Positions 52,421 to 62,396 of a DNA stretch of 64,000 nt are shown piece by piece. The position numbers and the translations under genes were made by a program. Each line of letters starts with the position of its first letter. Within the stretch, counting starts at the first letter, position 1. Source of the DNA: Boothiomyces macroporosus (taxonomy: Eukaryota; Chytridiomycota; Chytridiomycetes; Rhizophydiales; Terramycetaceae); contig JADGKB010000034.1 in the NCBI GenBank assembly GCA_027604185.1, positions 62,001 to 126,000 on the forward strand, written 5' to 3'. The notes under the pieces were generated by a model. The model was not told the origin of the DNA. It worked only from the letters and a program-made list of their open reading frames with translations, and did not search any database.

Positions 52421-54064
52421 GTCTATAAGTACTGTTTCCTTGTGTTGCCTTTTATAAAACCGCTTGTATCAGGTGAGTGAAGGCTCTTTACTGAGGCGCC
52501 TCCAGTACCCCTTTTTAGCGCCAGTTGTTCTTATCGTTGGCAATGCCCCATTGCTCGGTCTGGGACCAAAGCTAAAAGTTTGTCCAATCTTTTTCTGAAA
52601 AATTGGTGCTAAAATACAATAGATCAGTGATTTTATGTAGTATTATATCTGGTGTTGATTGAGTCGTTTTCGATTGAGTATTTTCGTAGTTTCCCAGTCG
52701 ACTGATTTTTGTTCCCTTTTTATCCAAATCGAGTTTCACAAAGAAAATAGTTTTGGAGCAGTAACCATATATGTTTAGGGAATAAATCTGATTAAACAAA
52801 CAACTACGAGGAATAAAAGTAGGCATTCCGCACTCATTTTGGCCATTTCGATTAATTATCTTTTAATTCATGCATTGTACAATGAGGGCCACAAAAACAG
52901 TCAGGTTCCCAGTTTCAGAACCCATTGAATATGCCCCATTTTCGAGTGTTCAGATTATTTATGTTGGAAAATAGAGTGAAAATTAAGTAGCATGTCGACC
53001 CTATTTACCCATGAATTCACCTTGTGCTTTGAAAAGGACGCTTGTAAAGCCTACATTTACGTCATGAAAAACCCATGAAACCAGAATAATCAAAAGAGTA
53101 GAGTAGCCAATTGATAGAGGAATTGAAGGTATAATCAGTAGAGTATTCACTCATAATTTACATGCGAGTGTGGTTAGTGGAGGCGCATCCTTGGCAATGA
53201 GTGGCGATACATCCTTTTGAAATTCTGTCAGACTTGAACGTCTATCAATAACCAGAGTTCATGCGGAAACTTTTGCTGTTGGGGTAACACAAGGCATTTC
53301 AAATCCATTGGATACTATCCAATCCTTCTACAGCTGGGCTATAGAGATATCTTATGGAAGATCTCAACAGAGCAAGTATTTTTGAGACAGGTAATAAAGA
53401 ATTTGGAGATGAATTTCTGTCATTGCAAGATTATTTCGTTTGATTCAGTACAAAAGAACTAGATGTCGATGAAAATACACTTCTACCCTTGATATTGATG
53501 AGAGAATTGTCCATTTTGCAAGGCAAGACGACAAATTTATCTACACAGATAATGTTAAACGATAAAGGGATCAAAATCCCGTGAAGAGAGGTCAGAATTC
53601 CTACATATTTGAGTTGGGGTTTCATCGTTCCTTGAGGAGGTCTCATATTCCTGTCTCTACCAAGGATATTGAATTTATATTAATCCTGTTGTTTGTGCTG
53701 TACTAATAAACAATTCCCAACAGTAATTACAGAAATAGTTTACTCCAGATTTATTCTCAACTCTCAGAATGTCATGGATATTACTCTTGATTACTAATTC
53801 AAAGCAGCCGCTTGGTAATTATCCTAATGGAAATCAGTAATTCAACAAAATGTTGCTCCTTTTATAACTCGAACGAGCGATTGTCTTATCTGTTGTTACA
53901 CAACCAAGCGGACCAATGGTTTGGGCTAAATTAGAATGCCTTTCATTTAATCACACTCAGTCATCACCCCAATGTTACACGAATTTCCTTTTTCGTTTAA
54001 ATTAAGAGATGGGGCTTGACCTGCGCTTTTCTTTAAAGGACTCTAAATTTTTTTAATTGCAAAA
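52421..54064. other. Large intergenic region
   Basis: About 1.64 kb between paralogue E and pyruvate kinase, the longest gene-free stretch here. Only short unsupported frames are visible, such as MEDLNRASIFETG near 53354. No RNA gene or clear transposon was recognised. It may contain the remains of a decayed gene or distal regulatory DNA. Confidence 0.4.
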
Positions 54065-55805
54065 ATGAACAGCACGTATATCGAACAATCTAGTAAGAAT
54101 TCATCTGACAATAGCTCGCCCGGTCCAGATAAAAAGCAAGATCATCTGCACTATCGGTACGCTATAATTAATCGCAGGTCCAAAAACCCAGTCTGTCGAA
54201 GCTCTTGGCAAATTGATTGAAGCGGGAATGAACGTAATGAGAATGAACTTTTCCCACGGAACTCACGAGGTATTTCCAATCTGACCCAGTATCACAAGAA
54301 GACCGTTGATAACTTGCGATCCTACCTCGCATCTTCAAAATCACCAAGAACCGTCGCCATTTTGTTGGACACTAAAGGACCAGAAATTAGGTTATCGATT
54401 TGTTAACAATAGATCAGGAAAGTTGGTTGATCACTGTGACAAGAATTTGGTTGCTGGAAGTACTTTTACATTCCATAATGATGAATCACGATTAGGTGAT
54501 TCCACTCAAGTTGCCACTACTTATAAATCATTGGCCACTACCGTCGTCCCTGGCGATAGAATCTTGGTTGATGATGGTCTCATTGGAATGGTGGTCCAAT
54601 CCGTTGACACCGAAAAAATGGAAGTTGTCTGCACTGTTGAAAACGACGGAGTTTTGGGCGAAACCAAGGGTGTTAACTTGCCAGGAAAAATCATTGATTT
54701 GCCTGCAATTACCAAAAAGGATGCAGCAGATATTCAGTTCGGAGTCGAAAACAACGTAGATTTTATTGCTGCTTCATTCATTAGAAAGGCTTCTGATGTC
54801 AATGAAATCAGAGATTTGATCAGGGGAACTGGAATCAAGATCATTTCAAAGATTGAAAACCAAGAAGGTCTTGACAACTTTGATGAAATTCTGGATGCTT
54901 CTGATGGTATTATGGTTGCTCGTGGTGATTTGGGTGTAGAAATTCCAGTCGAGCAAGGTGATTTAAACTAATCATAGTCGCTAGATTCCAAAAGATGATG
55001 ATTAGAAAATGTAACATTGCTGGCAAGCCTGTTGTTACTGCAACTCAAATGTTGGAATCCATGATTGTCAACCCACGTCCAACCAGAGCTGAAGCTACTG
55101 ATGTAGCAAACGCAGTTTTAGATGGTTCAGACTGTGTGATGTTGTCTGGGGAAACTGCAAAAGGTGCCTTCCCTACCTTGGCTGTCTCGATGATGGCTAG
55201 AATTTGCCGGGAAGCAGAGGCTGATATCAACTACTCTGAACTATATCCATCTCTCAGAAGACATTTGCAATTGCCAATATCCGTATCTGAAGCTGTTGCT
55301 GCAAATGCAGGTATGTACTAAAAGTTGTCATGATGAAAAGAGTCAGGGAGCCTCTGATGTATTTTACATGGATGAGTTAGACTCTGTGCGGCACTTGTTT
55401 GGCGCTTTTGAACAACATTTTGATCAGACTAACCCTAGTAAAAACCAGTTGGGACGTGCATGCTGCATTGATTGTTGTATTGACTCAAAGCGGTGCTACT
55501 GCCATCAACATTTCAAAGTACCGTCCAATCGCACCAGTATTGGCAGTCACTGCTTCCCACCAAGTTGGTAAGTACTTTTAATATTAGCTCGCCAATGCCA
55601 AGTATTAAGAGGTATATATCCATTAGTTGTTGAATCCATGTCTGGAACTGAAAATATTATTCATCGTGCAATGCTGTGGGGTGTTAAAATGGGTATGGCT
55701 CAAAAAGGCGATGCAGTTGTAGTGACTTCTGGTGTTTTAGAACAAATTGCAGGTTCTACCAATATTATGCGTGTATTGAACTGTGTTGGCTTTGAACCAA
55801 ACTAA
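54065..55805 (+). CDS. PYK1: Pyruvate kinase
   Basis: Final enzyme of glycolysis: phosphoenolpyruvate plus ADP to pyruvate plus ATP. Seven introns (54093-54114, 54157-54177, 54270-54289, 54391-54412, 54958-54977, 55311-55438, 55568-55587) are removed to give 495 residues. Six are 20-22 nt; the sixth is 128 nt. Motifs: [84 protein letters not shown] and [10 protein letters not shown]. The C-terminal domain ends [12 protein letters not shown]. Donors are varied (GTTATC, GTGATT) yet the frame is perfect. Confidence 0.96.
55320..55421 (+). ncRNA. Possible intronic box C/D snoRNA
   Basis: Inside the 128-nt sixth intron of pyruvate kinase. A terminal stem (AAAGTTGT with ACAACATTT) flanks a perfect C box ATGATGA (55330-55336). 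A CTGA D'-like box (55354-55357) and a GGATGA C'-like box follow. The D box position reads TTGA, one mismatch from CTGA. The size (about 102 nt) suits a C/D snoRNA. This would explain why the intron is six times longer than normal. No rRNA target was identified. Confidence 0.4.
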
Positions 55806-55993
55806 TTAGCAAATAAATTTTAAGTATTTTCGCAAGATTATGGAATGCTTTGCCTAACAATGACATCGCCATTATTTCATAAGCCTGCTGAATTTTCGAG
55901 GGGCCTGATTTGTCGCACAACCAAGTTTCACAATGAATGACAAAGTGCCCCCGTCATGCTATAAATATTCTCTAAATATTAGTGCAATTTAAA

Positions 55994-56842
55994 ATGTACA
56001 AAGCATCTCTCCTTCCAAAGAAACAAAGGAAAATCTGGAATCTCTTGCTGACTGCAATCCTGGGGCTCCAGCTCTACGCCATATTCCAGCTCTCTACTGA
56101 TCTGAAGACACTAAAGTGTAAAGTCGAGCAGAATCAAGTAAGATTGCAAGACAAGGCTGCTGTGGTTCCCAAAAAAGAGCATCTGCCCCACGGCCACTAC
56201 CTAAAAAACATCGCAACTCGTCTGGACGACCCTCAAATCCCGCTATATCCTGACCAAGAATACTCGTACGATGATTTTGAATCTATCTTTGAATTAAAGT
56301 ACTTGGGGCAAGTCGTTGTAAAGAATTCTGCTTTGGAAGCGATGCTAAACAAACACGATATTTACACTGATGAAGAATATCTATCCGACAAGGAAACTAA
56401 AGATAACTATGCAAAGAAATTCGAGTCGTATCTTGAACAAAAAGATCACAAGAAGGAGCACATGGAGCGATATGCTGTCAAATGGGCATCAAAAGAAACT
56501 GGCTTTGGATTGTTTGCCAAAGTTGACATTCAACCTGGCGAAATCATTGGCATCTACACTGGTGTTTTACATGATGGCGATGAAAACACTGACTTTACTT
56601 GGTACTATGCTTCCAGTGAATTTGCTTCAGGCCACCTTGAGCTAGGAGTTGATTCTTTGACCGAAGGCAACTACTTTAGATTCGTTAATCATCATGATAC
56701 CCGTTTTAATGTAATTTGCGATAGGGTTCCGTATAACAACAGATGGCATTATTTCTACATTGCAGTCAGGCCAATTCAAAAAGGCCAACAACTACTGACC
56801 CACTACGGCGATGATTATTTTGAAAGCAGAAGCAAAAACTGA
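55994..56842 (+). CDS. Membrane-anchored SET-domain protein
   Basis: Single exon, 282 residues from ATG 55994 (upstream GTG ignored). A hydrophobic N-terminal helix (about 16-37; IWNLLLTAILGLQLYAIF) behind basic residues predicts a type II membrane anchor. Residues 155-280 or so form a SET domain: GFGLFAKVDIQPGEIIGIYTG, shown in part by GEIIGIYTGVL, then YFRFVNHHDTRFNV with the NHH core and QQLLTHYGDDYF. No post-SET cysteines. Likely a protein lysine methyltransferase with an ER or Golgi location (inference). Confidence 0.82.
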   Translation: MYKASLLPKKQRKIWNLLLTAILGLQLYAIFQLSTDLKTLKCKVEQNQVRLQDKAAVVPKKEHLPHGHYLKNIATRLDDPQIPLYPDQEYSYDDFESIFELKYLGQVVVKNSALEAMLNKHDIYTDEEYLSDKETKDNYAKKFESYLEQKDHKKEHMERYAVKWASKETGFGLFAKVDIQPGEIIGIYTGVLHDGDENTDFTWYYASSEFASGHLELGVDSLTEGNYFRFVNHHDTRFNVICDRVPYNNRWHYFYIAVRPIQKGQQLLTHYGDDYFESRSKN

Positions 56843-56889
56843 ATAAATGTCTTGTAAATAGTGCCTACTTTTTTTTGACTTTTTTTGAA

Positions 56890-58375
56890 ATGGTGGTGGA
56901 ACTAACGACTTCTAGAGTCGATAAAGGGACTTCAAAGTTTGCGCCAAATATTAAACCGAAAGCAGTCAGGAGGAAACCAAATGCCGGAAACAATTCCAGT
57001 GGAACTGCTGCTCCACCCCCTACAGCACCTGCTGATCCAGCACCAGCAGAAGCAGAGACAGAAAAGACACCAGTAGCAAAGCGGAAACGATCATTGTCGA
57101 TATCAGGATTGCCGAAAGGATTAAAGTCACCTGTTTTGACATTTACTTCTCCCCCAGCTCTTGATACATTGACAGAACTTACTGCCACTCAAGAAACCCT
57201 AATAGCAACTCCTCCACCAATTAGCATAGAAAAACCTGTAAAACCGGTGCAGAAAGGAAATATTATTGCGATACCCCAGCGGCGACAAAGTATCGCACCC
57301 CTTTCAGCATCAATTCACACTCCTATTGATATACCTCCAATATTCACCAACCCAGAAATCAATATTGAAACAGCAACAATGACAGAGCTGATTACCCATC
57401 CATTCCCTAAAGGAAAAAAGTCCAAAAGAGAAGAAGCTAGGTTATTGGAAATCAAAGAAGCCAGAAAGCGCAAAAAGGTAGAGGAAGATGTAAAGGAAGA
57501 AGTGAAACCAAAAGTAATACCTGAAGCACAGTATTTTGCATTTAATTTAGGTCGGCTCCCGCTGAGGCGTTTGTGCTGGTTGATGGTCAATTGGTTTTCA
57601 ATCAAGCCTCTCTTCAAATGCCTGTACAGCAAGATTTTATAGAAGAGGGTGATGTTATTGAGGAAGATGCGCAGTTGAGATATGTAACGTCCGCATCTTT
57701 CAGACGAAAGCACAAACTGTCAGCATCAAAGTGGACTGAGCAAATGACATTGAAATTCTACGATGTACAATTTTTTAACAAAAGGGGCTATCTTACTTTG
57801 GGACGGATATGAAAATGATTAGTTACATGTTTCCAGGAATGACCCACAAACACATTAAACTAAAGTTCAAACAAGAGGAAGCAAAGAATCATCATTTAGT
57901 TACTAAAGCGATCAGAGAGCGCAAGAAAGCGCCGCCAGAATTAAGACAGAGGATATTAGCCAGTATTGATGCCAAGCGCACTCTGGAAAATGCACAGTAT
58001 GTAAACAACCCAGCCGAAACATCGACTGTGAAGAGAGAACCCCCAACAGGTGGACTAAAAGTTGAGGAGGAATCGCAGCATGAAGAGGAGAAAGAAAAGG
58101 AATCTGAAGTGGAGGAGCCAAAACCAAAGAAATCTGTGACTTTTGAGGAGCCAGTTCAAGAAAAATTGCCTACATTAGAATTAAAACCAAAAACCCTAAT
58201 TACCAGTGGCCCAGCTGGTCCAAAAGCCAGAAGGAAAAAGAAAGTATTTGAAGATGAAGTGTTGCCTGAATTAGAAGCACCAGCAGAGGCAGAAGAACCG
58301 GAAAGTGCGCCTGCACCTACGATGAGAAAGGCCAGGGCAGTAGCTCCACCAGAAATTGCGTCTGCAAAAAGATAA
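56890..58375 (+). CDS. BDP1: TFIIIB subunit B'' (BDP1)
   Basis: RNA polymerase III initiation factor. Introns 57531-57550 and 57765-57784 (20 nt each) are removed to give 481 residues. The N-terminus is Pro/Ala/Lys-rich. The conserved core begins APAEAFVLVDGQLVFN. The extended SANT domain reads SASKWTEQMTLKFYDGLSYF, GTDMKMISYMFPGMTHKHIK and LKFKQEEAKN. The second intron lies within the SANT domain. The C-terminal third is acidic and Lys-rich. It is a single-copy essential factor in fungi, so this is a strong case for 20-nt splicing. Confidence 0.92.
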
Positions 58376-58399
58376 TAGTACTAATATACATTTTATTAT

Positions 58400-59879
58400 T
58401 TACACCAGTAGTGGTTGCCGATTATCCGATCTTTTCGCCGAATGTGAGCTTGTCTTTCTGGATACAATCTTCATTGTGTCGCTAATTCGAGTTGTAAGTG
58501 AAAGATGTAACATTAATGAAAATACACTAAAACCAGTGGCATCCTGATAGGCAAGGTCACTTCCTAACAAGCTGGTATGTCGCTTTATATAGCCAACTGT
58601 AACATACCCTCCAATTGAAACTATTTGACAAACAACGACATGCGGTAAATACGGATCTGCTCTAATCAGGTCCTTAAATTTTTCAAACAATGGCTTATCA
58701 CCCAAAAGTAGCAGACTGAGCAAGATAGGGGGCAAGCAATCCCAAAGATACATAAAGAGGATCCAAAAGAAAGAATATGTGTTCCACGTAATCAAGAAAT
58801 TTTGTAATCCAGGGCTAAGCTTAGCAATCAAGTTGTCACTGCCCCCATTCAACAAATAATCGTAATAGCTTCCTCCATTCAGTAAAATATGAATGAAAAC
58901 AACCGCTACTTGAAAGTAATATATCGTGAATTGTCTAAATTAAAAGTGATTACCTCGTCTTACCGAATAACACCAAATTATACAAAAAGCTGGACACAAT
59001 TGTCGACAACAGCGTGCCAAAATTAAAAAACAGTGTGCGGATCTCTGCGAAAATAGACATGGATTCTTCAGACGGAAAGATAGTTGCCCAGAATATCAAT
59101 GAAAGTATTGACCACGCAAGAAAACACAACTGATAAACAAGAATTAGGTGGTTGAGCAGTTTCTTGTTCGCTTTGAAGGTGTAGATTGACTTGATTGGAC
59201 AATACAGAGCAAGCAAGATAGCAGAAGAGTACATGGCCGCGCCAATGTAGTCAAATGTGATATGGAAATGTGGTACCAGTGCTGAAAGAGGAGTATATTG
59301 AATCCATGCGTAAACCATAGTGGCATCTGTAAAGATTTTATATTCTACATGAACGTTTCCCAGAAGGGGTGATGCAATATTCCGTGGTTGTTCCATGTTG
59401 ATAATTGTGTAATTCCCGATACATCCAAATTTACTGTATATTGTAAAGTTGTATCTCTCGCATGTGTAATAGCCATCAAAACAGGTACCTTCTTGGGCAT
59501 GTATTAACATCATGTAATATCCAAATAAGGAATGCCTGTCATTTGCCGAGAGTTTACAGTATGAATTTGAGTTGGCTGCTGTAGGCACCACACTATTCAA
59601 ATCCTGGTACCAGGACGTACTGCCACTTTTGTAATATGTATCCAGTAGTGATACGGTACAAGCAGTTCCGTTAATTGGAACATAGCAATTATCTGTATCT
59701 CCGACTGTAAAATCGCTGAAATGAAATCGAAAGAACGAGGGCCAAGTTTCGTTTAGTTTGTTATCGTACGAATACGGATTGGATATGTAGAATACGTAGA
59801 TTGTGTCAGGAGCAGTTTGACAGTTTGGGGCAAAGAATTGATTCTCAACAAGCAGATTCGCGGGTTCGATGTTTGACAT
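58400..59879 (-). CDS. 7-TM protein with large Cys-rich ectodomain
   Basis: 486 residues after removing one 19-nt intron (58935-58953). About 205 N-terminal residues contain many Cys and N-glycosylation sites (NETW, NGTAC, NFTIY, GNYTI). Seven hydrophobic segments follow (starting HITFDYIGAAMYSSAILLAL). The C-terminal tail is short, Ser/Arg-rich and ends RQPLLV. Topology matches a receptor, but no GPCR signature was recognised. No signal peptide is evident at the ATG (MSNIEPANLLV). It is unrelated in sequence to the 7-TM array at 44-52 kb. Confidence 0.82.
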
Positions 59880-60013
59880 GAAAAGTTACACGTCTTTTTT
59901 TCATATTAAAATGGAATCTATGGTCCTGAGTATCACATTTCTATTGTTTACTTGTCCGGAAATCTTTTCGTTTTGAAACTTTTTTAATAACCGAGATGAT
60001 AAGAGAAACTATA

Positions 60014-60502
60014 TTATTCTTTATTGATCGAGTAAAACTTGAAGCAAGAGATTTTCGCACTGATGATTGTAAACATTGAATACCAGGAAAATACAGAGAA
60101 CATTGCGGCAAAAGTACACACACTTCCCAATGAAAACACACTGATGACTGAAAATTGAGATACAACGGAGATGTATGAGAATTGCGAAATGAATGCGACT
60201 TTACAAAACTGACAGGCGATCGCATAATCACCGAATTGGGCGAATGGCTCAAATTGATAAGGCGGTTGTGCGACTTCGTATATTGCGAATGCAATAGCGC
60301 CAAGGATAACCGGAATAAATATAACTAGGAATACAATTCGTAGTAGTTTGAATGGATCTTTTTCTTTAGGCTCTTCCATTTGTAGTATATGTACTGGAGC
60401 CTGTGTCGGAGGTTGATTTAAAGGCTCGGTAGAATTTGATTGATGATTTGCATTTGACAAGTAATCGTTGTATGGTGGTGGATCATCCTTCTTTCCAAAC
60501 AT
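60014..60502 (-). CDS. Small membrane protein with PPPY motif and Ser-xx repeats
   Basis: Intronless, 162 residues. An N-terminal DDPPPYNDY gives a PY (WW-binding) motif. A transmembrane helix follows (about 52-73; LLRIVFLVIFIPVILGAIAF). After VAQPPYQFEP the C-terminal 65 residues show Ser at every third position for about 30 residues (SQFSYISVVSQFSVISVFS), with hydrophobic residues between. Such triplet repeats could build a beta-helix or solenoid. Probably extracellular repeats anchored by one helix. Function unknown. Confidence 0.75.
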   Translation of the reverse strand: MFGKKDDPPPYNDYLSNANHQSNSTEPLNQPPTQAPVHILQMEEPKEKDPFKLLRIVFLVIFIPVILGAIAFAIYEVAQPPYQFEPFAQFGDYAIACQFCKVAFISQFSYISVVSQFSVISVFSLGSVCTFAAMFSVFSWYSMFTIISAKISCFKFYSINKE

Positions 60503-61150
60503 CCGCTTTGTTTTTTGAAAAAGAGTGAAAATGCGACAGTTTCGCCACGAATCGCCACCATCATAGCCATTACTTGGTTGCTGCGTTTCATTAGCACATG
60601 ATTAACAAAGGTAATTTTGATTGCTCCACGTTGTCTCACAAGAAGTATTATACCACTGCTTGTGATCTATTAATCCACATTGCTAGATTGGGAGTGAAAT
60701 CTTATGTGGTACTATTCCTTTAGTTTAAAATTTGATCACAGGGTTTTAATTTTTCATTCAGCCAAATGGCTGAATTTGTTGGGTGGATACCAACAGACCC
60801 AACTCTCGATCCTTGATTAGCGATAAGAAAGATAAACCTCCCACTGCAATCCGCCAGTTTAATCTCTAGGTATTGTACTATAAATTTGCAAAGTTTGCCA
60901 AAATGGAGCCTGACATTCCATAAAACTCCCAATCAACTTATTGGTTTAAATCTGGAACCCGATTCGCGCATTGATACAAGCGGTCAACATTCCGAACATT
61001 GATCAAGCGAATAAGAAACGTTTAATAATCAAGCCAATTACGACTCTTGAAGGTATTAACCAGTATTAATGGTGATCCAATGAGATTTTTTTCATAAAAC
61101 GTTTTACCAAGATATGGTAATACAGGGCAAAATATTTTTCACTTTTTTTC
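60503..61150. other. Intergenic region with short hairpin
   Basis: About 650 bp between divergent genes. A perfect inverted repeat TTCAGCCAAATGGCTGAA lies at about 60757-60774. A 70-codon minus-strand frame (60720-60932) has no support. No tRNA or other RNA gene recognised. Confidence 0.45.
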
Positions 61151-61305
61151 ATGGAGAAGACTGATTATCAAAGAGTAATTCTAATTTAAAATAGCTTGCG
61201 TTAATGTTAGATGTAAAGTTAAAGTGGGCGATGCATAAGGTTCAATTGAAGCAAGATTTAGAAGCTGCAAGGACTCTAGTCGATTTAAGTAACCATGTAA
61301 TATAA
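61151..61305 (+). CDS. 44-aa helical protein with 20-nt intron
   Basis: ATG 61151 opens MEKTDYQR; a 20-nt intron (61175-61194, GTAATTCTAATT...ATAG) joins LALMLDVKLKWAMHKVQ. The continuation LKQDLEAARTLVDLSNHVI ends at TAA 61305. The peptide is one amphipathic helix with heptad-like spacing. It faintly recalls small DASH kinetochore subunits (Hsk3-type), but lacks their C-terminal half, so that is a guess. Support is the well-formed intron and natural composition. Confidence 0.5.
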
Positions 61306-61757
61306 ATCTGTTTTTATTTTCAGTAGTGTACTGAATGCTTGCAAGTGGATTTAATTTTAGAATTCTAGCTATCAGTTCTAGAATCTCTTGTGGACACTTT
61401 TTCTTGAACGCATTAGGTCCGCAAAGAAAGATTTTTCATGTAAATATACGCTTTTTTGAATGCAAGCTTATTTCAATCTCATTGCAAAGTAAATGGTCAT
61501 AAGATCATATTTTCACATTTTGGTAATTCGGAAATTTAGCCGCTATTCCGCAAAAATATCGTATTATAGTTTGGGAAAGTCTGAATTACTCGAGTATCGC
61601 TAGTCTTTCAGTCCAATTAGTCTGCTGTGCACAGCATCCTCTACAATCAATAAAAGCGTGTAAGTTTGACAATTTGAAATTGTCGAAAAGTTCAATATCA
61701 CTACTTGCCGATTCTTTAGGAGCTGCCTGCAAATTTCATCTTTACAATTTTTCTGTA
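61306..61757. other. Intergenic region
   Basis: About 450 bp, AT-rich. An imperfect inverted repeat (AGAATTCTAG ... TTCTAGAAT) lies near 61353-61384. No coding frame or RNA gene recognised. Confidence 0.4.
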
Positions 61758-62210
61758 ATGCAATCAGAAATTGCAAATCAGATTTGCTCAATTTTAAACA
61801 CCAGTTTATCAGATGATTTGTTTACTAAAGCGTTTAATTTAAACCTGATCGAGACTCAACTACAGCTGAAATCAAACGAATTACAAAAATTACTGGAAAG
61901 GATTCAAAATGAACATTACAAGATCACCAAAGAACTGGAAATACTGGAGCCAAAACCCAAAGAAAAAAGAGACGTTGATTTACTAAAAGAAAAGAAATTA
62001 CAATATATGGATAGAATCAGAGATCAGGAACTACCAGATGTAGATTTACTTGAAAAAAAGAGGTTGCTAGTAATCAGACTCTACAATGAATACAGAGAGA
62101 AACAGAATCGATACCAAGCGCTTATAAACCTGCCTCCAGACATTAACCTTGCAAAAATGAAATTGGAAATTCTCAGAAAACAAGTGGTACCTCTAATTAA
62201 TGTAGAATGA
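61758..62210 (+). CDS. Small coiled-coil protein, possibly augmin HAUS1-like
   Basis: Single exon, 150 residues from ATG 61758 (upstream TTG ignored). Nearly all helical and highly charged (KSNELQKLLERIQNEHYKI, EKRDVDLLKEKKLQYMDR). The C-terminus contains YQALINLPPDINLAKMKLE. This 'LPPD..LAKMK' ending reminds me of small HAUS/augmin-type coiled-coil subunits, but that link is weak. It could equally be another microtubule or kinetochore coiled coil. Confidence 0.6.
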   Translation: MQSEIANQICSILNTSLSDDLFTKAFNLNLIETQLQLKSNELQKLLERIQNEHYKITKELEILEPKPKEKRDVDLLKEKKLQYMDRIRDQELPDVDLLEKKRLLVIRLYNEYREKQNRYQALINLPPDINLAKMKLEILRKQVVPLINVE

Positions 62211-62396
62211 GAAAAAGCAGCAGCGATTAGATTTATTTAAAGTTTAGACTTTAGTCTTTTTTGTATTTGAAGAGAAGCAATCCTCCACATCAGGTTAATA
62301 AAATCTTGCATTTGTAGAGAAAGTTTTGTTCTAGAACGGCCGCGATTTAATTCGGACGAAAATGAGAGCGAATTGTTTATTGAATAACCGCAACTT

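Noticed and set aside
53431..53646. 71-codon minus-strand ORF in the large spacer
   Set aside because: No family similarity seen, no splice signals and no TATA-like element; likely chance.
60720..60932. 70-codon minus-strand ORF
   Set aside because: No conserved motif, biased composition and no splice support; it spans a hairpin-containing spacer.
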